NCBI GenBank assembly: GCA_900708905.1
Contig: CAADRB010000071.1
Coordinates: forward strand, 425,825 to 489,824
DNA from: Hymenolepis diminuta
Taxonomy: Eukaryota; Platyhelminthes; Cestoda; Cyclophyllidea; Hymenolepididae
Reading direction: 5' to 3'
Length of the DNA stretch: 64,000 bases
Both the position numbers and the translations under genes were made by a program. The notes beneath the pieces are model-generated. The model made no database searches and was not told where the DNA came from. It saw nothing but the letters and a program-made list of their open reading frames with translations. The stretch's first letter is position 1. Each line of letters starts with the position of its first letter. This document shows, piece after piece, positions 26,401-37,025 of this stretch.

Positions 26401-29400
26401 TTGGCAGAGTTCGAACAGTCGGATCGCTTGTCCTGTGAATCCAATAAATTCTGCAGACCATATATTACTCAAATTTTAAACCTGTTTATTTTTTCGGTTA
26501 ATATTATTACAGTCAAGACTGATTCGATAAAAATTCTTCCAAAGCAAGAAAGTAGAACAGGTTGCCGGGAAATTAGGATGAAGTTGGGTACTTTGACTAA
26601 TGTACACAGTTATCATTCAAAAATCAGTCTTAAAACAGCTTTTTCGATGAATATTTTCCACTGATTTAACATTTAATAAAACAGCTCGCCAAGATTTCAG
26701 TCCATTGAAAGCTTTTCTGTGGTAGGTAAGTCATCGCCTAGAGCATAATACACCTCAATCGCCCCATTAACTTGCCAGATTGAATTAATGACCTAAAGTC
26801 AGAATGCATATCTCATTCACTGCCAATTTCGAAAATTAAAATTTATAAATAACCGATAATAGCAGGAAAGCCCTCTTACCGATACAGCTTCTAGACTTGT
26901 AAGGAAATGAGCCGAGCAAGGAGAGAAGGGTTGAAAGAGCATGCTGCCTGAATCTGTGATCCACGAATTTGTGCACAGTTCGCATATCGGTATTCGAATT
27001 ATGGCCCGGGGTTCAAGAAGTTGTCGTAGAAGTAATTGGCAGTCTAAATTTTAGACGAAAGAAACGCAGTCAGATCTTTCACCATTTTCATTAGATTGCA
27101 GGTTTCTATTAGCAATCAATCAACTCAGCGTAAATTGACCTCTCTATCATAACATCATTGTCTTTTGATATGTGAAAGCCTGACGTTCGACTGGCTAGAT
27201 TCAGTGTTACTTTAAGCTTCAAGTTGTAATCACCTTCAACATTTTACTCAAAACTAAATTACGTTTGAAGAAATCAACGAATCCAAATGCCTCCTGGAGT
27301 TTAAAAGCACACAGTGTTAGAGTATTCCAGATATTCCTGATATTCATAGCATTTGTTATACAGAGACATTTGTAGTATATTCCAGGTAATCAGAGATCTA
27401 GAAAAACGATCAGAAGGGACAGCCTTGAACCTAGTAATTTCATTTGACATTACCATCTCTGTCAATCTTTCTTATCTCAAATTAACAATTAACAAAGTGA
27501 GTTCTAAACCATCAATTAGTGTCATACCATTTTTCATCATGGTAATCAGGGTTAAGTAATAATATAATATTTTGAGGAAAGAACTTATAAAATGACGTCA
27601 TAGAAGAGAACGAAATCTTTTAATACACCTCCTTATTACCTACACAATACGAATTTCAAAATAACACTTGATTTGGATCAATCCTGCTCACTACCAAAAC
27701 ACTAGTAAAAACATTTCTGATCATAAAAGTTTTCTACACCTTTCTTATGTTAACGGAGAATATAAAAATGCACCCGGTGAATCTTAATATACATTTATCG
27801 ATTATTTTATATTAAATTCGTGCATGTTTAAAAGCATTTGTATTTCAGTCATACCGATCAGTTTTAATCTGTCAAAATTGTCAGTGTTAATTTTTTGAAG
27901 ATAAAAATTGATTTACAAAATAAAGAGCTCTCCAAACCTGGTGTAAAGTCTGAGATGGCGTTGATGTGGTTAGGAGTGAGACCTCGTTGGGCAAATCGAA
28001 GTAGACGTCCACGACGCTTGTGATCATAGTAGGGAGATTGAAAGGGAAGCTCCCCGACCAACATGTAGAATAGAACTACTCCACTGTAAAGTTAAGTTAG
28101 AGAAGGTTTGATAACAAATAGGATTAAAATAATAGGCAATAATAGGCGATTAAATTCACAGTTCGGGGCCCTAAGGTATTGTTGCGGAACACAATTAGTG
28201 CTGCGTAATGATAAATGACATTTCTATAGCATTAAGTTACATACATACATGTACATTTTACAAAAGTAACTCGGTCTTCTCACTTGTTAAAAGTTGTTGT
28301 TATCTGTTACCCTTGGGAAGATCGTTAATGTTATGGGGAGGGGGTGGGGATATCTGGCCTACCTTTGTCTGTCCACTAAGTTAGCTTTGCTTGGGATTAG
28401 AGCAACCGGAGTCGTAAACTAATATTTGAAATCCAGAACATTAAACCACGACATAGTGAACTATATCCGTTTAGTGTAATAATAGACAACCTAATCGTTA
28501 GGAGGCCTAATGGAATATTTTCGGTGCATTAGATTGAGCACACTAAGAGTGCTTTCGTAAGGTCATATCTCATATACCGTATTATCGATTAATGGTCTTA
28601 GATATGTACGATCACCAGTAAAGAATCTATTGCTGCCCCTATTGGTCAACCTGTCAGCCAATCATTTTTCCACTAGCAAGTTCTATGTAAGTACATTTAT
28701 TTTCTCAATGGGAAACGGTTTTTGAGCTACAAATCTTCTTCCCTCCTCCTCCTTGAGTCTGAGTAGTGTGTGTACCATTATGTGAAGGGCAATTGAGCAG
28801 TTATAAAACTGATGAATTCAAAATTGAAATAAGGCAATTTTGATGCCTAGAATTTTTTCTTCACTTCTACCCTCATTCGGCTCCCATCGCTTTTTCAAGT
28901 ACATTTGCTTTGATAGGAGAAAAGTAGAAATAATTTTAAGATTAATTTTTATAGCTAACTTTATTTTAAAATAAATTATTGAATACTCAATTTCTTTATT
29001 TTTAACAATTTTGATTTAACCGCCGAAATGCAAGATCGCATTAATGACTATTATCTTTTATTTAAAATGTAATATAATAGTATAAAATTAATATATTTGG
29101 CTCCACTTAAAAGATAAATAAAGAGTACTTAACTGTTTTAAAAATCCCTTTGGCAATAATAATAAAATGATGTCTTAAATATAACCGAAAAAATAGTATC
29201 GAATAGACGATGACAATAGTATAGACGTCTTGTCAACAACCAGAACTACTACCAAACTGCGCGACCTTATCATATCAAATCTCAGTCGCTACACATTTAA
29301 ACCTGAAAGTCCAGAGGAATTTCCCACTATCTTTTATTCCAACCTCTAAATACCCGACATCGACGTCACAGTTTACATGCACAGAGTCCTGACTCGTCTC

Positions 29401-32400
29401 TTATCTACAATTCCTACAAGCCAACTCCTACAGTCAGATCCTCTAACCAGCTTCCCTCCATCTGTAGCTTCTCCAAACAGCTCCTATCTCCAGTAATCCT
29501 TCTTTCTTTCGCTCTCTGCTACTTCTTCATACTTGTTATAGCTGGACTCTTGGTGAACGCTTAATCTGCCACAAATGATGACCTAGTCTTATTCAACAGA
29601 AATCTATGTACCTCAAGTTAGAATCTTGTGTTCGGTTAAGAGCCTTATAAAATGTTTTTTTCAGTAAAATATGTTTTTAGTATTTATTTATCTTGAACGC
29701 AAAATGTTATTGACAAATTTCCTAGAGAATCATTATTATATTCCTTTTTCTCCATCACTTTACACAAAACAATTTTTTAACCTTGGAGATATACTAACGA
29801 CATCTTCTGAGTCTGCATTCCTTCCTTATATTTTGGCGCCTTGTTTATTCGATATTTCAACTTCCAACTGTGGTAAGCAAGCGGACTTCGGACTCTTCCA
29901 AACTGAAAATCACATTCGTAGTATGAAAAAAATACCACTGAAAAATACGATTGCTTACAGAGACCAGGAGACAGCTTCTGGTCTAACTATGTCTAAATTC
30001 TCTTCAATAAGTTCCGGAGCGGTGAATTCTGGACTGCAAGATGCACTGGTTACCTCTTTTCGGATAGGCAGGATCAAAGCCGAAGAGAAGTCTACAAGAA
30101 TAGAATGATACGTATTTTAAGTGCCTTTAGTTAACCATTTACTTAATCTCTCATTAATTCACTGTTGTGATCAAATAAATACGTCTTATGTAAAGTTCAG
30201 TCACCTGTTAATTTGATATTCCGAAAATCCTTTGTGACAATCAATGAATTGACTGGAATTTCTCTGGAAAACAGAAAAATGGAAATATATTTATTAATTC
30301 ACCTATTAATGTATTTAGAATAATCAAAATCGAACGTGATCATAAAATTCTCTCCATATTTGCATTTCACAACCATTTTGGAGAGGCTCACTATGTAAAC
30401 CCATATCTTTTTACAAATTGCATAGTTTTATCGTAGATTAATTCTAGACATTTTTTATAACTTGTCAGTTGTCCCTTATAAAGGTGCACATACTCAGACC
30501 TCAGAGAGAAAAAGAGAGAAGATTTCTAATTCAATCGGTGTTTTTTTTTGTTCTATTCACACCATAAAGTTTACTTATATAGGAGATTGGATAGGCGATA
30601 AATGATTGGCTGTCTAGTGAGCCAATAAATGCAGCGACGGCTTTCCAAAAATGGTCTGACATATCTAGGTGTGAGCGCGGGAATTCAACAATCGATAATC
30701 CAGTGAATGAGAGAAGAAGATCGCAAATTTCTCTCGAGACCAACACAAATATTCAACTAAGCTTCCTGACATTAGTTAATTAATAGGAGAGATTTCCAGA
30801 TTTTGTCTCCCTGGTAATAATGCCGAGTGCAAGACTTCTATAAATCCACCTTTTTTGAATTAATCAATTCCATAACACCAGAATCGTTATTCATGAAGTA
30901 TATTTTATTAAACAGTCACTTACTCCCACTACATTACTCCATCATAATTCTCTTCTCTTTTTGTAAATTGAGTAAATTTAACTAATGCTTTCTCCTACTG
31001 TCATGATATTTGCATTTTATTGTACTTTTCAAACTTGGATAGCAGTGGAGTTAGAAAAAACAGTAATAGAAATTTAATATTTTAAAAATTATTTTTTTAA
31101 TATCACTTAGATGAAATTTATTATAAGTTTGCTTATCACCGTCTTCGCTAATTTTACTCATATCCGCTAATCGGATGAAGACTCAAGAAGGCACTCGTTA
31201 AGTCAGGAATGCTAGAGAGGTAGAGAAGTAAAGATACTTTCTGACTTTGGCTCTTTAGATTTGTGGCACAAATTTTATCCATCTTAAGTTGAATTTCCGT
31301 TGTATATGCAGATTGTGATCGGTTATGACACTGAGATAAATTGCGTCTTTCTCCCATTCAGGAAATTTAACAAAATTAACCACGTGAAGGACAAAGTTGA
31401 TTTGGTATATCTTTAAAGACCAATCTGCTTATATCACACAATTCCTTGAACATACCTTAATAGAATTCGTTTCATCTGCATTGCAATTATCGCTGAGACC
31501 ATCTGCCGACAGTAAAGCCGAGCGATGCTTTCTGGTAATGCTCGATGAAAGAAGAGACGAATGAAGTTGTCCAGTGGCAGACCATCTATCCACTCGGTCA
31601 CGAGTATTCTTACATCCACATGCTGAAAATACATGAGCATAATTTTAGCAAATTACCATAGAACTAAAATAAACAAATTCACAACTGTGGTATTCGGGCT
31701 CTTAATATCTGGCTACATGATAAAATCCCCTTGATTTCCTTTGAGTATGATCCACCTTTTTGAGTCATCAAGTGCATCTATTTCGTCTATCTAATCAGTC
31801 CTCCAGCCTTCTAGAATTCGTATGTGTTTCAGCAAAAATTACAAAAATATTTGTGCTCCGAATTAATGCACGGAGACCATGATAAGAAATTTTAAATTCT
31901 ATCACTAAATTGAAGATGGGAGTGGTGCAACTGCTCATTCTATTAACTCGGTCAATTTCATATGTAGCTTTCTTCTAGCATCAGACAATTTAAAGTTGGA
32001 TACCACATATCACAATAGACAAATAAATTACTTTATCCAGTCTCCGGATTTTATGAAAATCTGTAACAAGTTGTTATAAGTAATGAGTGCCGTCAGCCTA
32101 TTTTAAGCCTGAAATTATAACATTTCCAATGTCTGAAAGACTACCAATTAAGTCACACCAGAATTATCACAATTTTTAAATAAAAATTTTACTAAAATAA
32201 AAAATAACATTCACGCATCTTAAAATCCTGTTTTGCATTGGTTAATAATTACCTTGAAGTTAATTTCTCTTCCAATCAATTTTGAGGTTTCCAAATCGAG
32301 CGGAGTGCATTAAAACAACGAAAGATACGAAAATTAAGGCATTTTAAGACTATTAACTAACCTTAATGAGGTGGTAGATATGTATAATATTTGGATGCGA

Positions 32401-34041
32401 AAGTCGAGCTAGGATTGTAGCTTCCCTGAATAGTTCCTGTCCTCTCTCAAAATCTTCCATATTTGCACAGCGAACGGTCTTTAATCTGACCTGAAATGAA
32501 AAGGAAAGTGGACGTTTATTTGTCTAAAATCCGAAATTTGAGTTAACAATTTTATCTAAGATTTCGGTTTTTTAATGACATCAATAACGAGGTTTTATAT
32601 TTCCGATTAATAGAAGCAATTAAAAATTCAGTTTTGAATTATACGTCCTGTTGTTCTAGACTTAGACAGTATTTGGGTATAAACAGTTTTTGACCTTGAA
32701 AACGTGCTAAGAACTATCCTGAACCATCTACGTGGTAGGTCAGTTCATTAGCACAATTGGATTGGATTGTAAGAGATTACGGCGTTTTGAATAAATTTTC
32801 AACCGATTTGTTCGGAAACGTAAATGATGGAATTAAAATCCAACGATGTTGCAACAGATTCTCCTCCTAACCAAGATGCCTCTCTGATTCAACGGAACAC
32901 CACAGTTCAAAATCATTACAAATGCATTGGAGGTCTAAGCAATTAAAGGACAAATGCAAATTTGGAGATTATTTAAACAAAATAAAGTAGGATTATTTAG
33001 ACTGATTGATGAAAATTCGGGAAATTCCAAGGGATGTACATAATTCTAGTATCGGAGACATACTCTTTGTGTTTTTTTGATAGGTTAGTATATTTCTTCC
33101 CTTCAGTTTTTGTTAAATTTTATTGTTTTAATCGTATTTTTATTGACTTAATCTTGACTTTTGAAAAATTTTGATGGCATGATTTCATATGATACCGAAA
33201 CAGTTCCCCATGAGTGAACTACAAACAGCTCTGCCATGGTAACGGTATCATCGCTAGTTCTGTAGAAGGTGCCAAAAAATCAAGATGGCATGACGAGCCA
33301 GTCAACAAGCTCGAAATTTAGGGAATAAAATTTCAATTATTAATCTGGAAAATCAGATGATGAAGATCTAACAAGAGGTCATCACAAAATGAACTCTTTC
33401 TCTTTTGAGAATAGGGACAAAATAATGTCACTCGAACTCAAACCAAGTAAGATTCGTGATGTCATGACCACGTTCCTCCGCTGTCTCATGCCTAATTGGA
33501 CTTGTTTTTATTCTTATTCCAGGGGATTTTCTGATGATTATGCCAGCATCACCTTCTCATCTACCTATTAATAGTAGTAAAGATTCATACAAAAAATTCC
33601 CCTTCATAGAGATTTAAATTGTTAATTATATCAAAATTAGGGAGTTCTAACTTCTTGTTGAGGTGACCTTTATGAGTATGAATTTAAAATAAACTAAAAT
33701 TAAATACTTTGTATTTTTAATTTGATATTAGTGTTGTAGAATATTATTTCTTAAATATTAAATACTTTTAATTTAATTCTATTAATTTTTTTTCAATTAT
33801 AAATACTGGCAATAAAGACAATTTCCCATTCTTCTTCTTATTTAATTATACAATTATATCATGAATTTAATCAAATTCTTTATGAGTAATTTTTAGGTCA
33901 AAGACATATGAATATTAAGCTTAAATTTACCTTGACTCCAGTAGGAAGATGGATCCCTTCACTAATGGATGTCTTCTCTGAATGTTGAAGTCCGTGGATG
34001 AATCGACAGTCGCCAACCCTATCAATCACCTTGTAGTCCAT
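20407..34041 (-). CDS. Divergent AMPK-like/HUNK-type protein kinase homologue, probable pseudokinase (13 exons, 628 residues)
   Basis: Exons: 34041-33931, 32490-32362, 31622-31456, 30263-30205, 30091-29959, 28083-27938, 27043-26880, 24707-24423, 24159-24030, 22970-22778, 21642-21464, 20668-20637 and 20565-20407; all join in phase. Kinase landmarks run in order. The glycine loop is degenerate (VGDCRF); TGVKVRLKTV carries a beta-3 lysine (K41); an alpha-C glutamate (E60) precedes LSHPNIIHIY. LPESIARLYCRQMVSAI is followed by a catalytic loop reading LLREIPVNSLIV where HRDxKxxN is expected. KLTDFSSAL replaces DFG (D156), then SPEFTAPEL (APE 180-182), WSLGVVLFYMLVGELPF and LLLRQLLEP. A UBA-like helix (EVARSILERPIGAHSAAF, about 412-430) and the EGIHLPTG segment resemble HUNK-type AMPK-related kinases. 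The last 190 residues are unrecognised. Loss of the HRD aspartate and catalytic-loop lysine argues against normal catalysis. Kinase fold is certain, the subfamily tentative; Tribbles is the main alternative. Confidence 0.85.
21643..22777 (-). other. Kinase-like gene intron 10, partly CT-rich
   Basis: Intron of 1.1 kb. The stretch at about 22340-22700 is less AT-rich and CT-rich on the plus strand. It loosely resembles sequence near 47440-47560 (both hold CCAAGTGAC followed by TATAAA-like sequence), so it may be an old repeat. Confidence 0.45.
22971..24029 (-). other. Kinase-like gene intron 9, nothing recognised
   Basis: About 1.1 kb, AT-rich, with a GTATGT donor and a TCTACCAG acceptor. No exon is needed, because the flanking exons join in phase 1. 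Confidence 0.6.
24708..26879 (-). other. Kinase-like gene intron 7 with a GC-richer island
   Basis: Intron of 2.2 kb. Around 25505-25605 a short GC-rich island (GCACACGCTACCGATCGCGC) stands out from the AT-rich surroundings. It matches no RNA gene I know. The flanking exons join in phase 0, so no coding exon is missing. Confidence 0.5.
28084..29958 (-). other. Kinase-like gene intron 5 with a dispersed repeat copy
   Basis: Intron of 1.9 kb joining SWSL to GVVLFYML in phase 2. It contains one copy of the dispersed ATGATTGGCT repeat at about 28597-28675. A less AT-rich, CT-rich segment lies at 29220-29580. Confidence 0.55.
28597..28675 (-). repeat. Dispersed ATGATTGGCT repeat, copy 1
   Basis: On the minus strand it reads ATGATTGGCTGACAGGTTGA and goes on through a GCAATAGATTCTTTACTGG block to CGTACATATC. 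That block is nearly the same as the one after the broken mariner at 53898-53955. Copies near 30.6, 34.8, 53.9 and 55.2 kb share the same ordered blocks. The type of element is unknown; it may be the end of a non-autonomous element. Confidence 0.6.
30599..30680 (+). repeat. Dispersed ATGATTGGCT repeat, copy 2
   Basis: On the plus strand it starts AAATGATTGGCTGTCTAG, has GAGCCAATAAATGC, and later CATATCTAGGTGTGAGC. It shares this block order with the copy at 34843-34906. It lies in intron 3 of the kinase-like gene. Confidence 0.6.
31900..32346 (+). repeat. Duplicated element, short copy (intron 2 of the kinase-like gene)
   Basis: From about 32008 to 32346 the sequence is nearly identical to 44229-44570, differing only by scattered bases. 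The upstream part at about 31910-31985 resembles 43643-43720. Compared with the 43.6-44.6 kb copy, about 0.5 kb between the two parts is missing here. The copy ends 16 bases from the kinase exon that stops at 32362. Both copies lie in the same orientation inside introns of minus-strand genes. No terminal inverted repeat is clear. Confidence 0.85.
32491..33930 (-). other. Kinase-like gene intron 1, nothing recognised
   Basis: Intron of 1.4 kb, AT-rich, between the first exon and the exon carrying the beta-3 lysine. No further feature was recognised. Confidence 0.6.
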
Positions 34042-34842
34042 TTCGTGGAATCTTCGTACTCAAATTGAATTGCTCAGTCCACTTCTCTATCTGCCCCTTT
34101 CAACCGGAACACGAGTTCACCTGGTCAACTAGCTCGCTGATTGGTCGGTTCACCTGTTGCGCTCGCCTATGTAAAGTAATGACCAAGCCTCCTGTTGCTG
34201 TGTATTATCTTCACAAAGCGGGCTCATAAACACGGCTGATTGTTAGCCAAATCCCCATCCTGCCCCATACTCATCTCACCGCCCTCCCCCCTTTTCGCAA
34301 CATCTGTGTGTTTAATTTCTATTGTCCCATAGAGCCTATCCGCCTATCCCAATACATACACATGAGCTGCTAATTTGAGAGAAGCGGGAGATAGGATAAT
34401 CAAGTTTTCCCTCTCTTGGCTGTAAGATAATCCCATTATCGCCTAGAAAAGGAAGGGAGTGAGTGATAGTTTTTACTTACGTCTTTTGATGTCCTTAGTT
34501 AACACTCAGTCATTAGTCAAATACTTCATATTTAAGTCTTCAGGTGAATTGTGGGGAATTAATATTCTTTTATTGTGCTGGCTTGTGATATAAATAGAGT
34601 AAGACTGGTAAGTCATAATCGATAACTGAGGTGGTAATATCACCTATGGGGTATTTAGTTTCGAAGGTATAGTTGTGTGGCTCTAACGTCAGGTTAAAAG
34701 GGACAGTTTAGCTCAATTGTTAATCTCTTAAAAGATTTATATAATAGAGCTACAACTACTGTGACAAGTGAAGAATACTTAAATCTCATACGACAATCTT
34801 TTACTAAGACAATAAATTTACTTATTTAGACTGAACCAGTGG

Positions 34843-34906
34843 CAAATGATTGGCTATCTGATTAGCCAATGATTGCGGTGGTGGTCTTACATATCCAGGT
34901 GTGAAC
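34843..34906 (+). repeat. Dispersed ATGATTGGCT repeat, copy 3
   Basis: It reads AAATGATTGGCTATCTGATT, then AGCCAATGATTGCGGTGGTG, then GTCTTACATATCCAGGTGTG. It is close to copies 2 and 5 and lies just upstream of the kinase-like gene. Confidence 0.6.
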
Positions 34907-36622
34907 TAATGTACCCAGTACTTTACAATCCAGAGCATTAGAGATGAAGCTTGGTTGTTTTCGACACCAGGTCGCGAACAATATAAAATCGGTGATCGAC
35001 AAATGAATGTATATCGAGCACAGAGTACACTTAATACGGCTCAAAATATTTTGAAACTACAAGACAATTCACCGAGTTGAGAAAGTGGACAAGCATGTAA
35101 GACTGGTGAAATTTTTTATTTGATAGTTTGGAGTCCCTCTGTATGAGGTCCAATATACGCTATTTGAATTTGTAATGAAAGTAAACTTTATCGATATATT
35201 GTCTACCACAGAGCTGCATGAAGACCACTTTATCGTCGTCTAACTGCTCCAATAAAGACTAAGTCAAATCAGAATTGGGTTTACCTTGGCCATGTAGACT
35301 TTTATGAATAGCGCGCGATTTACTGCATTCTAGCCACTTTCTTTACTGAGGCTAAAATCACAGAATTGGGACGGAATTTTCTTATAGGATAATAATTCCT
35401 GCGTATTCTGTGTTTCCAATGACTAACTGTTCACAGCATTAAACACCTAACCGTAGAGCCTGCGATGGCTAAAATTCCATCCCATAGCCGCTATTCTACA
35501 TGCCTCCAACGCTAGAGATCCGAAGAGCGACTGAATGCGTCTGTAGGGTCAATAAAGAGTAGAACCGCGGTTTAGGTGTTCGCTTGCCGCACAATATTGA
35601 CAGATGGTGACCTAGTTGAAGTCAGCCAACATAATGGGGAGAGCAAAATGCAGATATTAAGGTATTTATTGGTTACTACAATTCTCCCTAATCAAGCACG
35701 CAATGCCTAAGAGCTCTGAAGTGAATGTTAATCATTTTAGAATATCTGGACTAGTGTTGCCTTGGGTCTCGATAACCCTTCTTGACTCGTTCCGGGACCT
35801 GGTGCAGTTAGCATCTGGATGAGTTATTCTAAATACTCTTGACTAAATTTTCTCCAGCCAATCCTCTTTCTTCTTCAAGTTGAAAGATATTGCCTAACGT
35901 GCGATTGAAGGGGCTCGCAGGTTTCATCCATTAGAGAGCAACTCCAGATCTTACTTTCGACGAAGATATCTTGGGTCTTCTTGAATCGTAAAGCGAAAAG
36001 TCTTCCAAACTTCAAAAGTGTTTAACATCTTTAAAAACCATGATGACTGGATGACCCACGCTTACCATGTGAGTACCTACTATGAACTCCGTTTTTTCCG
36101 CTACCTCGATGGATCATTTAGCGTTTACTATTATAGTGTGGTCTTCGATAATTTTGTCCAACTGATATCTATTGTCAAATCCTCAGAATGATCAGAGTAA
36201 GTGATAAAAAATCACATTAGAGGATATTACTAATAAAGGCAAGAAATTGAACGTCGTGTGCGGCGGTGATATGACTCAACAGCAATCTGTTGAAAACAGT
36301 TATTTGGACCAAATTGAAAGGATTTCAAAATCAAAAATGAATGAAGCATCCAGAGCAAAAACCCCGAACCAAGAAATATGGAAAAACGGAGTCCATCGAA
36401 GATGGACTTAAAACTTCAGGCTTAAAACTTTCTTAAATTCCGACTGGTGAAAAATCACCATAGGAAATAATAATGGGACGAATACGCTGAGTGAAAGCAA
36501 ATGATCCTCCTAAATGTTCCCCTGAAGGAAGAATAGCTTAACAGGAAAGAACCAGAAAACGAAGTTTAACAAAGAAGGCCCCGCTTAAAAGGAGAGGTGC
36601 CAAGGCGGAAATATTATTTCAA

Positions 36623-36671
36623 TGTAAAGGAGGGAGAGGGAGGAAGTAGGGAGGGGTGGGGTGAGAGGGGG
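36623..36671 (+). repeat. G-rich purine tract
   Basis: A run of GA-rich sequence with several clusters of three to five G on the plus strand, including GGGAGGGGTGGGGTGAG, about 310 bases beyond the lectin gene polyadenylation signal. It could fold into a G-quadruplex; that is inference. Confidence 0.5.
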
Positions 36672-36978
36672 AATATCATATTAAATTTTTTTCCCTGAGA
36701 AAATGATATTTTTATTACTGAAGTCTGTCCATCATATATATTACTAGCCCATTTGTATTTTCCAAGGTCATAATTAAAGTTTGTTTTGTGCTTAATTGAC
36801 TTGACTTCTCTAACTGGGAAAACTGGGATATCGGGATTATGTATATCGTAAAATTTTATTTGGATATTCCCCCAGCACAACCCGATTCAATGCACGAAGA
36901 AAAGCATCATAATCAATAATAAATAATACACAGTATGGCAAAAAGAGTAGAGTTAATGTTGTTGTAATGCAATTCTCC

Positions 36979-36984
36979 TTTAAT
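36979..36984 (-). terminator. Possible polyadenylation signal ATTAAA of the lectin gene
   Basis: On the minus strand ATTAAA begins 42 bases after the lectin gene stop codon (TAA at 37028-37026). It is the common variant signal. In AT-rich sequence chance occurrence is easy. Confidence 0.4.
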
Positions 36985-37025
36985 ATTCCGGAGGGGTTAG
37001 TCAAGGGTTGTTTAAAAATCGGGCT

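Larger units (their letters stand above)
34042..36978. other. Intergenic region between the lectin gene and the kinase-like gene
   Basis: About 2.9 kb. It holds one dispersed repeat copy (34843-34906) and a G-rich tract (36623-36671). The part from about 35.2 to 36.6 kb has the mixed composition of decayed repeats. No gene is supported. The kinase-like gene promoter should lie near its left end. Confidence 0.55.

Noticed and set aside
29671..30108. 145-codon plus-strand frame
   Set aside because: It is antisense to the kinase exon at 29959-30091, whose minus-strand reading carries DFS and APE motifs and fits in phase.
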